Notes under the pieces: generated by a model | The model's database searches: none | Told to the model about the DNA's origin: nothing | What the model saw: the letters and a program-made list of their open reading frames with translations, nothing else | Part shown: piece by piece, positions 33,440-43,503 of the stretch | Position numbering within the stretch: position 1 is the stretch's first letter | Layout: every line of letters begins with the position of its first letter | Source: Eonycteris spelaea | Taxonomy: Eukaryota > Chordata > Mammalia > Chiroptera > Pteropodidae | Length of the DNA: 64,000 bases | Reading direction: 5' to 3' | NCBI GenBank assembly: GCA_003508835.1 | Contig: PUFA01000723.1 | Coordinates: forward strand, 36,084 to 100,083 | Translations under genes and position numbers: made by a program

Positions 33440-35465
33440 TAAGAATGGCATAGATGATAGAGGCTCTGTTCATCCTTCTGGTGATCAAATCAAAGTTGTG
33501 ATGAAACAAGGAGCAGCAGCAAGGAAAAATCGCCTGGGATCTTGATGAACAAGCCATACAACTAGGCAGAAATCCAAGAAATCACCCTGGAATGGCAAAG
33601 GGTAGGATGGGGCGAGGATGCGGGGCTGCCCAGTCTTGAGCAGCTGAGTGAGATGGAGGCTGCGGCAGCAGCAACGGCAGAAACTTCTTAAAGGGGCCAC
33701 GTCCACAATCGTATTTTCGCAATGATGGACCTGCTCTCTCTGAGCACCAGTGTCAATTCAGCTGCATGCAGAGGGTCATCAGGGACTTACAAGGAGATAT
33801 GGTTGGAGTGAGGGCCAAGGTGAGACTTGCTCTGTACAGAAGTGCCACCGGTATCCATGGTTCCCTGTTGAGCCCTCCCCTCTCCCAGTGTGCAGACAGT
33901 GCTACCATAGCTGTGATGTTATCAAACTGGATAACAGAGTCCCTCCTCCCAGAGAATTCCCTGAAATCCTACCTTTCCCATTTTATGGCCTCACCCAAGC
34001 CACATCCAGGTATATGCTCAGCAAGTCAGGTGCTCCTTGCCGAGCAGCGCCTAGACTAAAACGGGAAGAAGCTGGCCTCAGTTTCTTGTGTGGCTTTCTG
34101 AGGCAACTATAAGCAACTATAAGGTGGTCCTGGAGGGGTAGAGGCTTGGGCTAATTTAGCCTGTGCCACTGGAAAGCTACTTCACAACTGCACTAATAAG
34201 ACCAGGAGACATAGGAGCTTTGCTAGTACATAGAAGACACAGACACAGAAAGGCAGCCAAAATGGGAAGACAAAGAAGCAGAAACCATATGAGAGAACAG
34301 AACAGAGATCCAGAATAATGGAGTCAAGTAATCTAACAGATGCAGAGTTCAAAACACTGGTTATAAAGATGCTCAATGAACTTTTGGGAAGTGTAGATAA
34401 ATTCAGTGAAACTTCAACAAAGAGATAAAAATGGAAATGGAAATTATAAAAGGGAACCAGTCTGAAATGAAGAACACATTATCTGAGATGAGAAGTATAT
34501 TAAATGGAATAAACAAAGGAATAAACAAAGTGAATAAAGAAAAGGATCAAATGCCCTATCTAGAGGACAGGAAAGCCAAGGACATCAATCAGAATGGCAA
34601 GAGATAAGATGCCAAGACTATAAAAATAATTTAAGGAGCATATGGGACACTATTAAGGCTCCAAATATCTCTGATTGGCACAATGAAGAAAATCAAGATG
34701 TTGAACAGCTGTTTGAAGAAATAATGATGGAAAACTTCCCTAACCTGGTGAAGGAAATGGACATAAAACCCCAGGAAGCTCAGAGAATTCCAAAAATCAG
34801 GATCCAAAGAGGCCCACACCAAGACACATCATAATTAAAATGCCAAATTAAATACAAAGAAAGAATATTAAAAGCAGCAAGAGAAAAACAGATAATCTAT
34901 AAGGGAACACCCATAAACTGGCAGCTGATTTCTCAAAAGAAACTATGCAGGACAGAAGGGCTTGGCAAAAAATATTTGACAGTGAAGACCCAGGATCTAC
35001 AACCAAGATACTTTATCCAGCAAAGCTATCATTTAGAGTTGAAGGACAGATAAAGAGCTTCCCAGACAAAAATAAGCTAAAAATTATCCCACCAAGCCAG
35101 TATTACAGGAAATGTTGGAGGGACTTCTTTAAGAAAAAAACATGTATCAAAAACAGAAATAAAGAATGATAATCAAAAAAGACTCACAAATATATTGGAC
35201 AATTTAGTGACAGACAGAGGAGGTGGGGCTTGAGGGGCAGGAGAGAATGGGGCGAAGGGTTAAAAAAGTACAAATTATTAGTTGATAGTTGGTCACGGGA
35301 ATGGGGAGCATGGCATAGGGAATACAGTTAGCATTAATATGATGGCTAGGTAGAGGGCCAGGGGAGGGAGGAATTAACTGGGAATTCATTTTTATGAACT
35401 ATATAGATGTCTAACCAATGTACTGAATGCCTGAAACTAATTTAAATAAAATTAATTTTTAAAAT
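33440..35465 (+). mobile_element. L1 lacking ORF2 (5' UTR-like, ORF1, 3' UTR)
   Basis: 34.14-35.13 kb is ORF1 sequence ('GGAGACATAGGAGCTTTGCTAGTACATAGAAGACACAGACACAG' to 'AGGAAATGTTGGAGGGACTTCTTTAAGAAAAAAA'), broken by stops. It passes within about 50 bp to the 3' UTR ('GACTCACAAATATATTGGACAATTTAGTGACAGA', 35.18 kb) and an A-rich end at about 35.46 kb, so ORF2 is entirely absent. The GC-richer 33.44-34.14 kb part precedes ORF1 and is probably its 5' UTR; I infer this from position, since I do not recognise its sequence. Confidence 0.7.
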
Positions 35466-35514
35466 AATAATACATAATTAATAAAGTGAGATCACAGAGA
35501 GTCTCTCAGTGAAA

Positions 35515-36372
35515 GGGCATTTAAAGGTTGCTGCAACCAAGATTTTTGCTTTATCCCAGGTGCGGCAAGAAAAAGTGTCCCTTAGAAGAGGTTATAATTT
35601 CTGGTTGAGGAAATCTAGGGTGTCTGCCTAATTTGAGGGGTTTCTCAGGCTGAGAGGAGTTTTGTTTTCCCCAAGAAGAGCAATTGGAGAGTCTCGCGGA
35701 ATGTGGCCAATTTTAGCTTTATCTCTCCCTGGCAGGGATCACACCGAGAAGCTTTAAGTAATTTCTCAGTCCTAAATATCTTCAGGAAGTCGGGAGACAC
35801 AGCAAAGATCCAATAATGTTAGCTATCTGCAGAGGCTCCCCACTATTTTACCTGCCCCACTTTTTCTATCCAGGATGGCCCAGAGAGAGAACCTACTGCA
35901 ATAGTGAAGCAGTGTGAAAGGGTCTCTTTCTGATGAGATGAAATCCCATAATTCAACTGCCCAAGACCTTCAAACAATCAGAAGATTAAGTGAACTTGAT
36001 CTGGCCAATTGGAGGTCAGGAAGTAGGCGGAGCAAGAGAATTGGAGTTGGGTCTACTATCCAGGCTTCAGGGAAAAGAATGTCTTCTCAATGTGGGTGAA
36101 GACAATGATTTTCCTGCTTGAAGCAAGGTTTCCTCTTGCAGAATTGTCCACTCCAATTTCCATAGACCCATCAGGGCACATGCTCAAATGTTCCTTTTCC
36201 CACCAGCCTACTACTTCTACCCTTTGCTATGCATTTGTTGTGTAGTTTTTAAAAATTGGAATATCTGAGGCAGGCCATCATCTCAAATCCTTTCCATCAG
36301 TCTCCAGCTTTCTCAGATATGAGATCTTTCCTAGGACTCTTCCTATGACCTTTCCAGTAAGTTAAAATTACA
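35515..36372 (-). pseudogene. Decayed copy of the SSX promoter and exon 1
   Basis: Aligns with 58.47-59.31 kb: shared landmarks include 'TTTCTGGTTGAGGAAATCTAGGG', 'GGTTTCTCAGGCTGAG', 'GAGAGAACCTAC' (the reverse complement of the exon 1 donor region) and 'CCTAGGAC' near the end. CpG sites frequent in the 58-59 kb copy are mostly TG or CA here. No SSX coding exon follows in unit A, where the expected gene body is replaced by L1 sequence. Confidence 0.8.
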
Positions 36373-36384
36373 AACTCTGTATTT

Positions 36385-36676
36385 TTGAATTGTTTATTAG
36401 GGTAACATTAGTTAATAAAATTATATAATTTTTCAGGTATACATTATAATTTGACATCTGTATATTCTATTGTGTGTTTACCACCCAAAGTCCAGTTTCC
36501 TTTGGCTACCATATATTTGATCCCCTTTACCCACTTTACCCTCCCCCTATATTTGACCCCCTTTACTCTGTCTACCTCTCCCTCCTCCCCACTCTCTACC
36601 CTCTGGTAAGCACTATAATCCGTGACCATGAGTCTCTGTTTGTCCTGTTCATTTGTCACTTTTAGGTTTATAGCCA
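36385..36676 (-). repeat. L1 3' UTR fragment, antisense
   Basis: 'GTTTATTAGGGTAACATTAGTTAATAAAATTATATAATTTTTCAGGTATACATTATAATTTGACATCTG...' is the reverse complement of a bat-type L1 end and runs to 'TGTCACTTTTAGGTTTATAG'. It directly abuts the 5S-derived sequence. Confidence 0.8.
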
Positions 36677-36800
36677 TGTCACCCTGAACAGGCCCGATCT
36701 CTTCTGATCTTACAAGCTAAGCAGGGTCAGGCCTGGTTAGTACTTGGATGGGAGACCACCTAGGAATACCAGGTACTGTAGGCATTAAAAAAATGAAAAC
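36665..36800 (+). repeat. 5S rRNA-derived retroposon (pseudogene or SINE)
   Basis: From GCCATGTCACCCTGAAC through GATCTCTTCTGATCTTACAAGCTAAGCAGGGTCAGGCCTGGTTAGTACTTGGATGGGAGACCACCTAGGAATACCAGGTACTGTAGGC the sequence is a nearly full-length 5S rRNA with scattered changes, mostly C-to-T or G-to-A. It includes an A box-like AAGCTAAGCAGGGT and a C box-like CTTGGATGGGAGACC, the internal RNA polymerase III promoter. An A-rich tail follows, so it is a retroposed copy. The function as a rRNA gene is lost. It could be a single pseudogene or a member of the 5S-derived SINEs of fruit bats. Confidence 0.85.
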
Positions 36801-37119
36801 AAAAAAAAATCTGTTTTTAAAAATTGTTTTTTGATATGTACTTTTTGTAGAACACCCAATAACCAGAAACATTTATACCCTTTAATACTAATATTTACAG
36901 CACTAGTATTAAAAAGAGTATCTATGTAATAACGGCTCGTTGTGTTCCTCAGGGCCTCAGAAGTTACTTTCTTGAGGAAGTTTCTTTTACCTCCACTTCC
37001 AGTACCCCAGTGGGTTCTCAGTAACTTTTGGGCTTTTCACGCACAGCCTTGATTTCTCAAAATTGTTCATATCAGAATGACAGAGCTCTTTTAGGACAGG
37101 AACAGGGCAATGACCTTGT

Positions 37120-37345
37120 GCCCAGTACAATACCTTTTATGGGCATTGTACCATTTAACTTTCACAACCTCCCCTTGAGGTAAGTACTGTTTTCATCACC
37201 ACTGTGCACATGAGGAGACTGAGGCTCAGAGAGGTAAGCAACCTGATCAAGGTCACAGAATCCTTGGTTGGCAGAGTTGGAATTTACTCCCAAGTTGAAT
37301 TGAGCCAAAAGTCTGTGCTTTTAATTACTCTTCTATAACTGCCTC
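37120..37345 (+). repeat. MIR SINE in duplicon B
   Basis: 'CACATGAGGAGACTGAGGCTCAGAGAGGTAAGCAACCTGATCAAGGTCACAGAATCC' is a clear MIR body, the counterpart of 28.74-28.93 kb. Confidence 0.7.
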
Positions 37346-37834
37346 AAATATTTGTCAGTTGGTTTAATGAATGGATGAATGAATCATGCATCTTTTAACT
37401 AAAAAAAACCTTTAACATAATCTATATAATCTGTAATCACCCATAATTTCCAGTGGCTGCTGTAACAAATTACCAAAACGTTTGTGGCATCAAACAAAAG
37501 AAATTTATACTCTCACATCTCTGGAGGCCAGAAGTCTGAACTTCATTTTTCTGGACTGAAATCAAGGTGTCAGCAGGGCTATACTTTTTCCAGAGACTCT
37601 AGGAGAGAAGCTACTCCTTGCCTCTTCCAGCTTCCGGTGGCTGTCATAATTCTTTGGATTGTCATTGAATCATTCTCATCTCTGCCTCCAAGGTCCCACT
37701 GCCTTCTTCTCGTCTGTCTTGGTCAAATTTCCCTCTGTCTTCCTCTGTTAAGTACACTTCTGATACATTAGGCCCAACCAGATAATCCAAGGTAGTTCTC
37801 CTATTTCAAGATATTTAAATGAATCACATCTGTA

Positions 37835-37970
37835 GTCGTCGTCGTCGTCTTCTTCTTCTTCTTCTCCTTCTCCTTCTCCTTCTCCTTCTTTCTCCTTCTC
37901 CTTCTCCTTCTCCTCTTCCTCCTTCTTCTCCTCCTCCTCCTCCTCCTCCTCCTCCTTCTCCTTCTTCTTC
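37835..37970. repeat. Imperfect GAA/GGA pyrimidine-strand triplet tract
   Basis: (GTC)5 then about 125 bp of TTC, CTT and CTC units, uninterrupted pyrimidine on the plus strand. Copy A has no expansion at the matching site (about 29.41 kb). The minus-strand frame through it encodes only Arg/Lys runs and is not a gene. Confidence 0.95.
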
Positions 37971-40559
37971 TGTAATCCTCATAGAAAATGAGTAAGGATA
38001 TGGATATCTTTTGGAAGGCCATTATTCAGTCTAGTCCCTTAAGGTTCATGTCCATCTCACATGCAAACTACATGCACTTTATCCCAAAATCCCAAATTTC
38101 TGAATCAATTAAAGAATCAGCTTAAGCCCAAAAGCTCATCCAAATATCATCAGCTCAAAAGTACCAACTCTCGTCATCTAAAAGAGATATTGGTGGAACT
38201 CAAGTTTTGATCCATCTTGGGCAAAATTTCTCTTTGCACATGGACAATAGAAATTAATGTATATGTTCCATAATACATTGGGATGGGCATAAGTAATGGT
38301 ATAGACATTCCCATTTCAAAAGGAGAAAATGAAAGAAAGAAAGGAGTGTCTGGTCCCGAGCATTGTCAAAATCTCTCAGGGCAAATTCCATTAAGTTTCA
38401 AGGCCTGAGAATAATCCCTTGTGGCTGGAGGCTCTGCACTATTGGCCTACAACTCTGCCCTCAGAGTCATTTTTCCTTTCTCTTGAAGGTGGCACATGTT
38501 TGCCATTGAGGGGTTTTATTAGCCTTTTCTATGTACTAGCATTTTGAGGATTCTGACAGCTTTTCTACATTTTGCCCTGCCTTTGGTTTTTTCAGTTTAA
38601 TCTGACAATGTTTCTAATGATATAACATTCTGAAAAACCTTTTGGGGAAGCTGGGGGTCCATAATAATGGCATAGGAGAATGTTGACCTAGTTGCCTCGC
38701 ACAAACAAACAAACACCACATACCTCCAGTGTGAGTAATTCTTTCTGAAAGACAACTTTGTGCCAATTTAACAGCTTCTGTAAAACAAACAAGTGAGAAA
38801 CTGCATAGAGAAATTTGGGTAACCTCAAGAGTTGTCTTGGATCTGAGGAAACTCTCGGGGCTTGGAGGTGCTAGTGAGTACTACTGGTGGTATTCCTCCT
38901 TCACTTGTTAGTGGGGAAGTTGCTGTAGCCATGTGTTCTGGCTGACCTACAGGACTGCAAGAGGGAGCTATATCCATGTGCTTTGGCTGATCTGCAGGAC
39001 TACAGCACTGCTTCCAGGACAAGCTGCTAGAGGCCGTTTTGGTGGGAATAACAGGTTTCCAAAGCTAGACCATGCACAGGACCCCCACCTAGAGCTTGCT
39101 CCAAACACAGAGAACTGAAACAGGGTGCCACCATGGATACCCACAATGGGCACCCAGACCCAGAAATCCCTCCAGAGAAACCAATAGAGCTGTGATGTGT
39201 GTACACTGACTGTCCAACCTGGATCCCACTTTGTCCATACACTACCCTCTCTCTGTCACCATTTCCCAGGGTTGCTGGCCCAGAAAGCCATCATGAGACT
39301 TCTTGAACCTTCTCGGCAGGACTCAAATCAGGAGGTCACCTGGTAGACACACACCATGACCATGAAGAAGGGCTTTTTCAAACTGCAGGTTGTGACTCAC
39401 TAACAGGTATCAAGAATGTTTCATAGACCCTGAACAGAATTTTATGTTTTTAATGTATTAGAATGAAAAAAACATAGCACATCACAAATAGAATTTAAAA
39501 TATCAGAGTGCATCACATTCATAAAGGGTTCAGTACTCTTTTGTGGAACATTTGTTTTAGAGTCTTTGCAAAATGTGTTCTCTATTGTGGGTCTTGGTGT
39601 ATAAAGCTCAGGAATCTTTTCTTGTGATGTATATACCATTTTCTCACATGTTTCTGCATTTTTCTATTTCCCTAGGAACAGGGATTAGCTTAGAACCAGT
39701 TTTAAAAATTATTAAAGAGAAACAAAACAGAGACAGGAATATTAAAACAGTCATTTTGGACCCTCATCAGAATTGCATATGTATCCATATGGGGCCTCAG
39801 GCTTGTTATGGGAAGAAAACTATCCAGGAGAGTACTTTGGGCCATTTGCAGGCTGATTTCTAGGGTTGGAGAAAAACCATAGTCTTCTTGAATGTCAACA
39901 TTTGGATATGTCACATGGAGGAAGAGGAGGAAGGAAGCTCTATCTGCCCATGGAACCTAAGGAAAAACGTTCCCTGTTGTGACCTAGAGTGTTTTCAAGC
40001 TGCCCTTCTCTGCACCTGTCTCCCATGCTGGGGATCCAGTTGGTGTGTCCCATCCCTTGCCAGAGGGAAAGGAACATCAAATCCTTCCGGATCTCTTTTG
40101 TATTCTCTTCTGTATTTGCATGGAGAGTAATGTACACAATGCCTATTAGTAGAGTATTACACATGAGAATGCAGAACAATATTGAAGTAAAAGAGGATTT
40201 ATTTCTCCTGAGGCAGAGGTAGAGCAGCATCCTTGCTGACCTGGTCAGCACTCCCCTCTCATTACTTCCATTCAGGGTATGCTCCCAGTTCTGTGACTTG
40301 TACCGTTAGAGGAGCTGAACTGTCACACTGTTTGACCTGGTGCCCTCTTTTCAGTGGCTGTGATAACCCACACTTATCCTGGATCTCCCTTGCCTCTATG
40401 CTGACCTCTCTTCCACCCACTCTGTGCATCTGTGTCCTCCCCTGTTGTCACTAAAACCAGGATATTTCCTTTCCCTTCCTGCCATTTTGAGATTCCCAGT
40501 CTTGGAAAAATGCTCCATGTCCTCTACCCTGAGATATGGGGTAGAACGCAAAGCTCATT

Positions 40560-40701
40560 CCAGTTTCTGCACGAATACCTGTCCTCCTCAATGTGTCTGA
40601 ATACACCATGAGTCACAAACCCAGTCCTTCCTGTATATGCCAGCTGTAGGAACTCTGAAAAGAATTTTGACATGTTTGTGTCTTCATCTCTCTTCTATAA
40701 T

Positions 40702-40746
<45 letters not shown>

Positions 40747-42080
40747 ACATCATATTATCAAAATAACGATATCCATGCTCAGTTGTGAAGAGAAACCATA
40801 TGAGATATTTATCATCAGCCCAGGAACTTTGCAAACACAAGATGAATATTAACTACACTTTCTATGGTTATTAGAGAAGGTGGGCTGAGAGAAAAAAATC
40901 CCAGTAAACCAGACTTCCCACATTTGTGAAAAATTTGGTCCTCGCCTGGAATGCAGACTCCTGGCCTGGGAACGCACCCCCACAGAGAGGTGTGATCTCG
41001 AGTGACAAGACATTATTATTCTCAGAGGAGTAGGTCAACGGGGGTTGCCCTCAGTACGCAGCCCCCAGGAGCTGGCTGTGCAGGGATGCTAACCCTGTGA
41101 GGAAGGCTGTGCCTCAGGACACATGCTGACAGAGAAGGTTTATGGACTTGGCTGCATGTGTCTACACCTTGGCCATTCCTCCTCCCCCACATGTCTGTTA
41201 TGGCCCACAGCAATCCTCAGGTCTAGGTTACAGAGCAGCAATACTCTGAGGCTTTTCTCAGCCTCCCAGAACAAGGTCCTCTTGGTCTGGGTTCCCCATC
41301 CACAAGGACCTTAACAGACCTAGGTCCAGTGGCCCTGGGGCTGCTGTGTGAACAGTGATCCCATGATTCTGCAGCTATCTTAGTGTGTGGGTGGGAGGAA
41401 GCAGACCCAGCTCTGGCCCAGCAACCTGGGAGCCAGCCTGGAGTCACAGTGATCAGTCAGAGCCAAAGGAGAGACTTGAATCCCACCCTTCTCCTCCAGG
41501 AGCCAATCACCTGCTGGTTTACAGTTCCTTCCCACCTCTGAACCAACTCTGTGTGCACGAGGGGAAAGGTCCAGAGGTGGGCTGAAGGCAGAAGTAGGGG
41601 AGACGGCAGCCTCATCAAGAGTATGGACACCTTGCAAGGCTGGATGGAAGCCAGGTGATGGGCAGTGGATGATTCCAACAATGCAATCCTGCTTCCATCT
41701 GAGGCTGGTGTTCGATGTTCCACGCACGTCACCCTGGTGACCTGGCTGGTAGTCCCTGGTTGGGACCCCAACACCCACAATGTTTTGTTTTAAACAGACT
41801 CCCCACTGCCTTTCCCCAGAGCTGACTGTTCCATGTCTGTGGCCAGCAAAGGTACATCTGGCAGAGGACTGTCCCATTCTTAACTCTCATCAGCACCCTT
41901 GCCCCAAGCCCTGTCATGAGACCATGGATGGACAGTTCACACCTTTGTCAAGTAGATGTTTACATCTGTTGCTATCCTGCATCACAGCTAAGTAGATTCT
42001 TCCAATCCTGTTCACGAGGTACCCCACATGGCCTGCTCTCCCTCTATTTTTCCATGATCCCCAGTTGAATGTTTTATCTA
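40560..42080. other. Block present in duplicon B and absent from A
   Basis: Starts near the end of shared sequence at 40.55 kb and ends where homology with 31.96 kb resumes (about 42.08 kb). GC-richer, with overlapping open frames of 60-165 codons on both strands but no domain, start context or splice pattern. Either an insertion in B or a deletion in A; no target duplication was seen. Confidence 0.55.
40704..40743. repeat. (TA)n microsatellite
   Basis: About 19 uninterrupted TA units inside duplicon B. Confidence 0.95.
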
Positions 42081-43351
42081 TGTCTCCTCTCCACACTTCC
42101 CAGGGGCCATCCCAGCCATTGACACTGAAGATCTGACAGAGGGCAAAGTCCAAGGTGTCTTAACACCTCCAGATTCAGCCAAAGGGTTGGGGCATACACG
42201 AGTCATCGAATAAAAACTGGAAATATCTGCCACTGAATATGTGGTCCACATGTGCATGTCTTGTCCACAATGTCTCTCCAGTACTAGGAACAGCATTAGA
42301 ACACAGTATACACCTACTAGGTGTTTTTGAATGAATGAGCCCTTTGATACAGCAATTTCACTTCTAGCAATGTGTGCCAACAAAACACTCACACATGTGC
42401 ACAGGGTTGTGTGCACAAGACTGATGGAGCAAACAATTGAGAAAAACTTGTTTATTAACTATCAGCAAAATATGCAGCATATGAATAATGGGGGTTGGCA
42501 GCATGCAGCACTTGCTGAACAGGGGATGCAGTAAGGGAGAAATCCCCAGGACATACTGTTACTGGGAAATAGTAAGTGGGACAAGCTCATAGTGGTAGCC
42601 TGTGTGTTTTTTCAAAAACGTAGAGAAAAAAGTTTGACCCAAACCCCAGAACTTCCCTCAGGAGTCACATCTGGGGAGGGGAGGGGAGAGCTCTTCTGGG
42701 TAGAGATACCTTACAACACTTGTTTCCTGAGGTTAAGTGCATGGACACACAGACAAATATTATGTCTTCATTATATGTGCTAACGAAATGCTAACTTCTA
42801 GTGGAATGGGAGGAACCTAGTAAGAACCATCGTGCTTAACTTTTCACCATTGTAATCTTTTTTCCACTTGCTGTCCACCTTACGGCCAAGAGTTTACGCC
42901 TGGCCCATGTTCATGAAAGGCCACTAGGTTCTGCTTTTTATCATGGGCACTTGTCATATCCCTGAGGTAAAGGCAAGGAGAGAGAAGGAGAATAAATGGC
43001 AGTGAGCTCCCATAGCCAGATCCATCAAACTCAGGCCCTCTGCTGACCTGCAGGGCCCTGATTCTGCTCTACCTCACGATCTGGCACACTTCCCACTGCT
43101 TCTCAAGGCAAGACTTCTGCTCATGTCAGAGACTCCCTCACCTGTCCTATGAGTTCCTAGGCTAGGAGAATGTGTAGCCTATACATCGGGGGATGACCAG
43201 GTTTTGGAGCCCAGGGTACCCTTGGTGGGGAAGATCCTAGATATACAGAGGAGGGAGTAGAAAGAGTCTGGAAAGCCTCATCGTTTAGTCTCCATGTGGC
43301 ACCCCAGGGTCTCTGAGAAAGGAATGGTTTAGGGAAACTGAAATTGGGATA

Positions 43352-43503
43352 TTAAGAACAGTGTGTTTTGCAGGGATGTAGCTTGGACTGAAGTGTCACA
43401 GAGTTATTCATCTTCCTCGGGTCACTGATCTCTTCATACACAACTGTGTTCTTTCTTTCCCGCAGCCTGTGGGCCCAGACATTAGTCTTCACTGTCCTGG
43501 GTC
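43352..43503 (-). CDS. SSX exon 7 (SSXRD and stop)
   Basis: Acceptor CCACCACAG|GACCC. Encodes [28 protein letters not shown], the full SSXRD basic helix and the start of its acidic end, then RKMNNSV... to TAA at 43354-43352. In the +1-shifted frame the next codons read E-E-D-E then TAA (43406-43404), the expected family ending, so one base is missing near 43418-43421. Confidence 0.9.

Larger units (their letters stand above)
36840..43290. repeat. Segmental duplication, copy B
   Basis: The same landmarks as copy A occur in the same order, beginning 'AACACCCAATAACCAGAAACATTTATACCC' and ending next to the SSX 3' exon. B is about 1.7 kb longer, from an extra block at 40.56-42.08 kb and an expanded triplet tract at 37.8-37.97 kb. 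It holds a MIR (37.12-37.34 kb) and the ancient repeat at 37.44 kb. No gene found; the longest frames (for example 41380-41877, minus) have no domain and are not conserved in copy A. Confidence 0.85.

Noticed and set aside
33750..34112. 120-codon plus-strand frame as a possible gene
   Set aside because: Position just before L1 ORF1 makes an L1 5' UTR more likely; no recognisable protein and stops upstream.
36665..36785. Functional 5S rRNA gene
   Set aside because: Several substitutions in conserved positions, an A-tail in place of the T-run terminator, and single occurrence indicate a retroposed copy.
37801..38022. 73-codon minus-strand frame rich in Arg and Lys
   Set aside because: It is only the translation of the triplet simple repeat, with no counterpart in duplicon A.
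41380..41877. 165-codon minus-strand frame
   Set aside because: No domain, several overlapping alternatives and not present in duplicon A.
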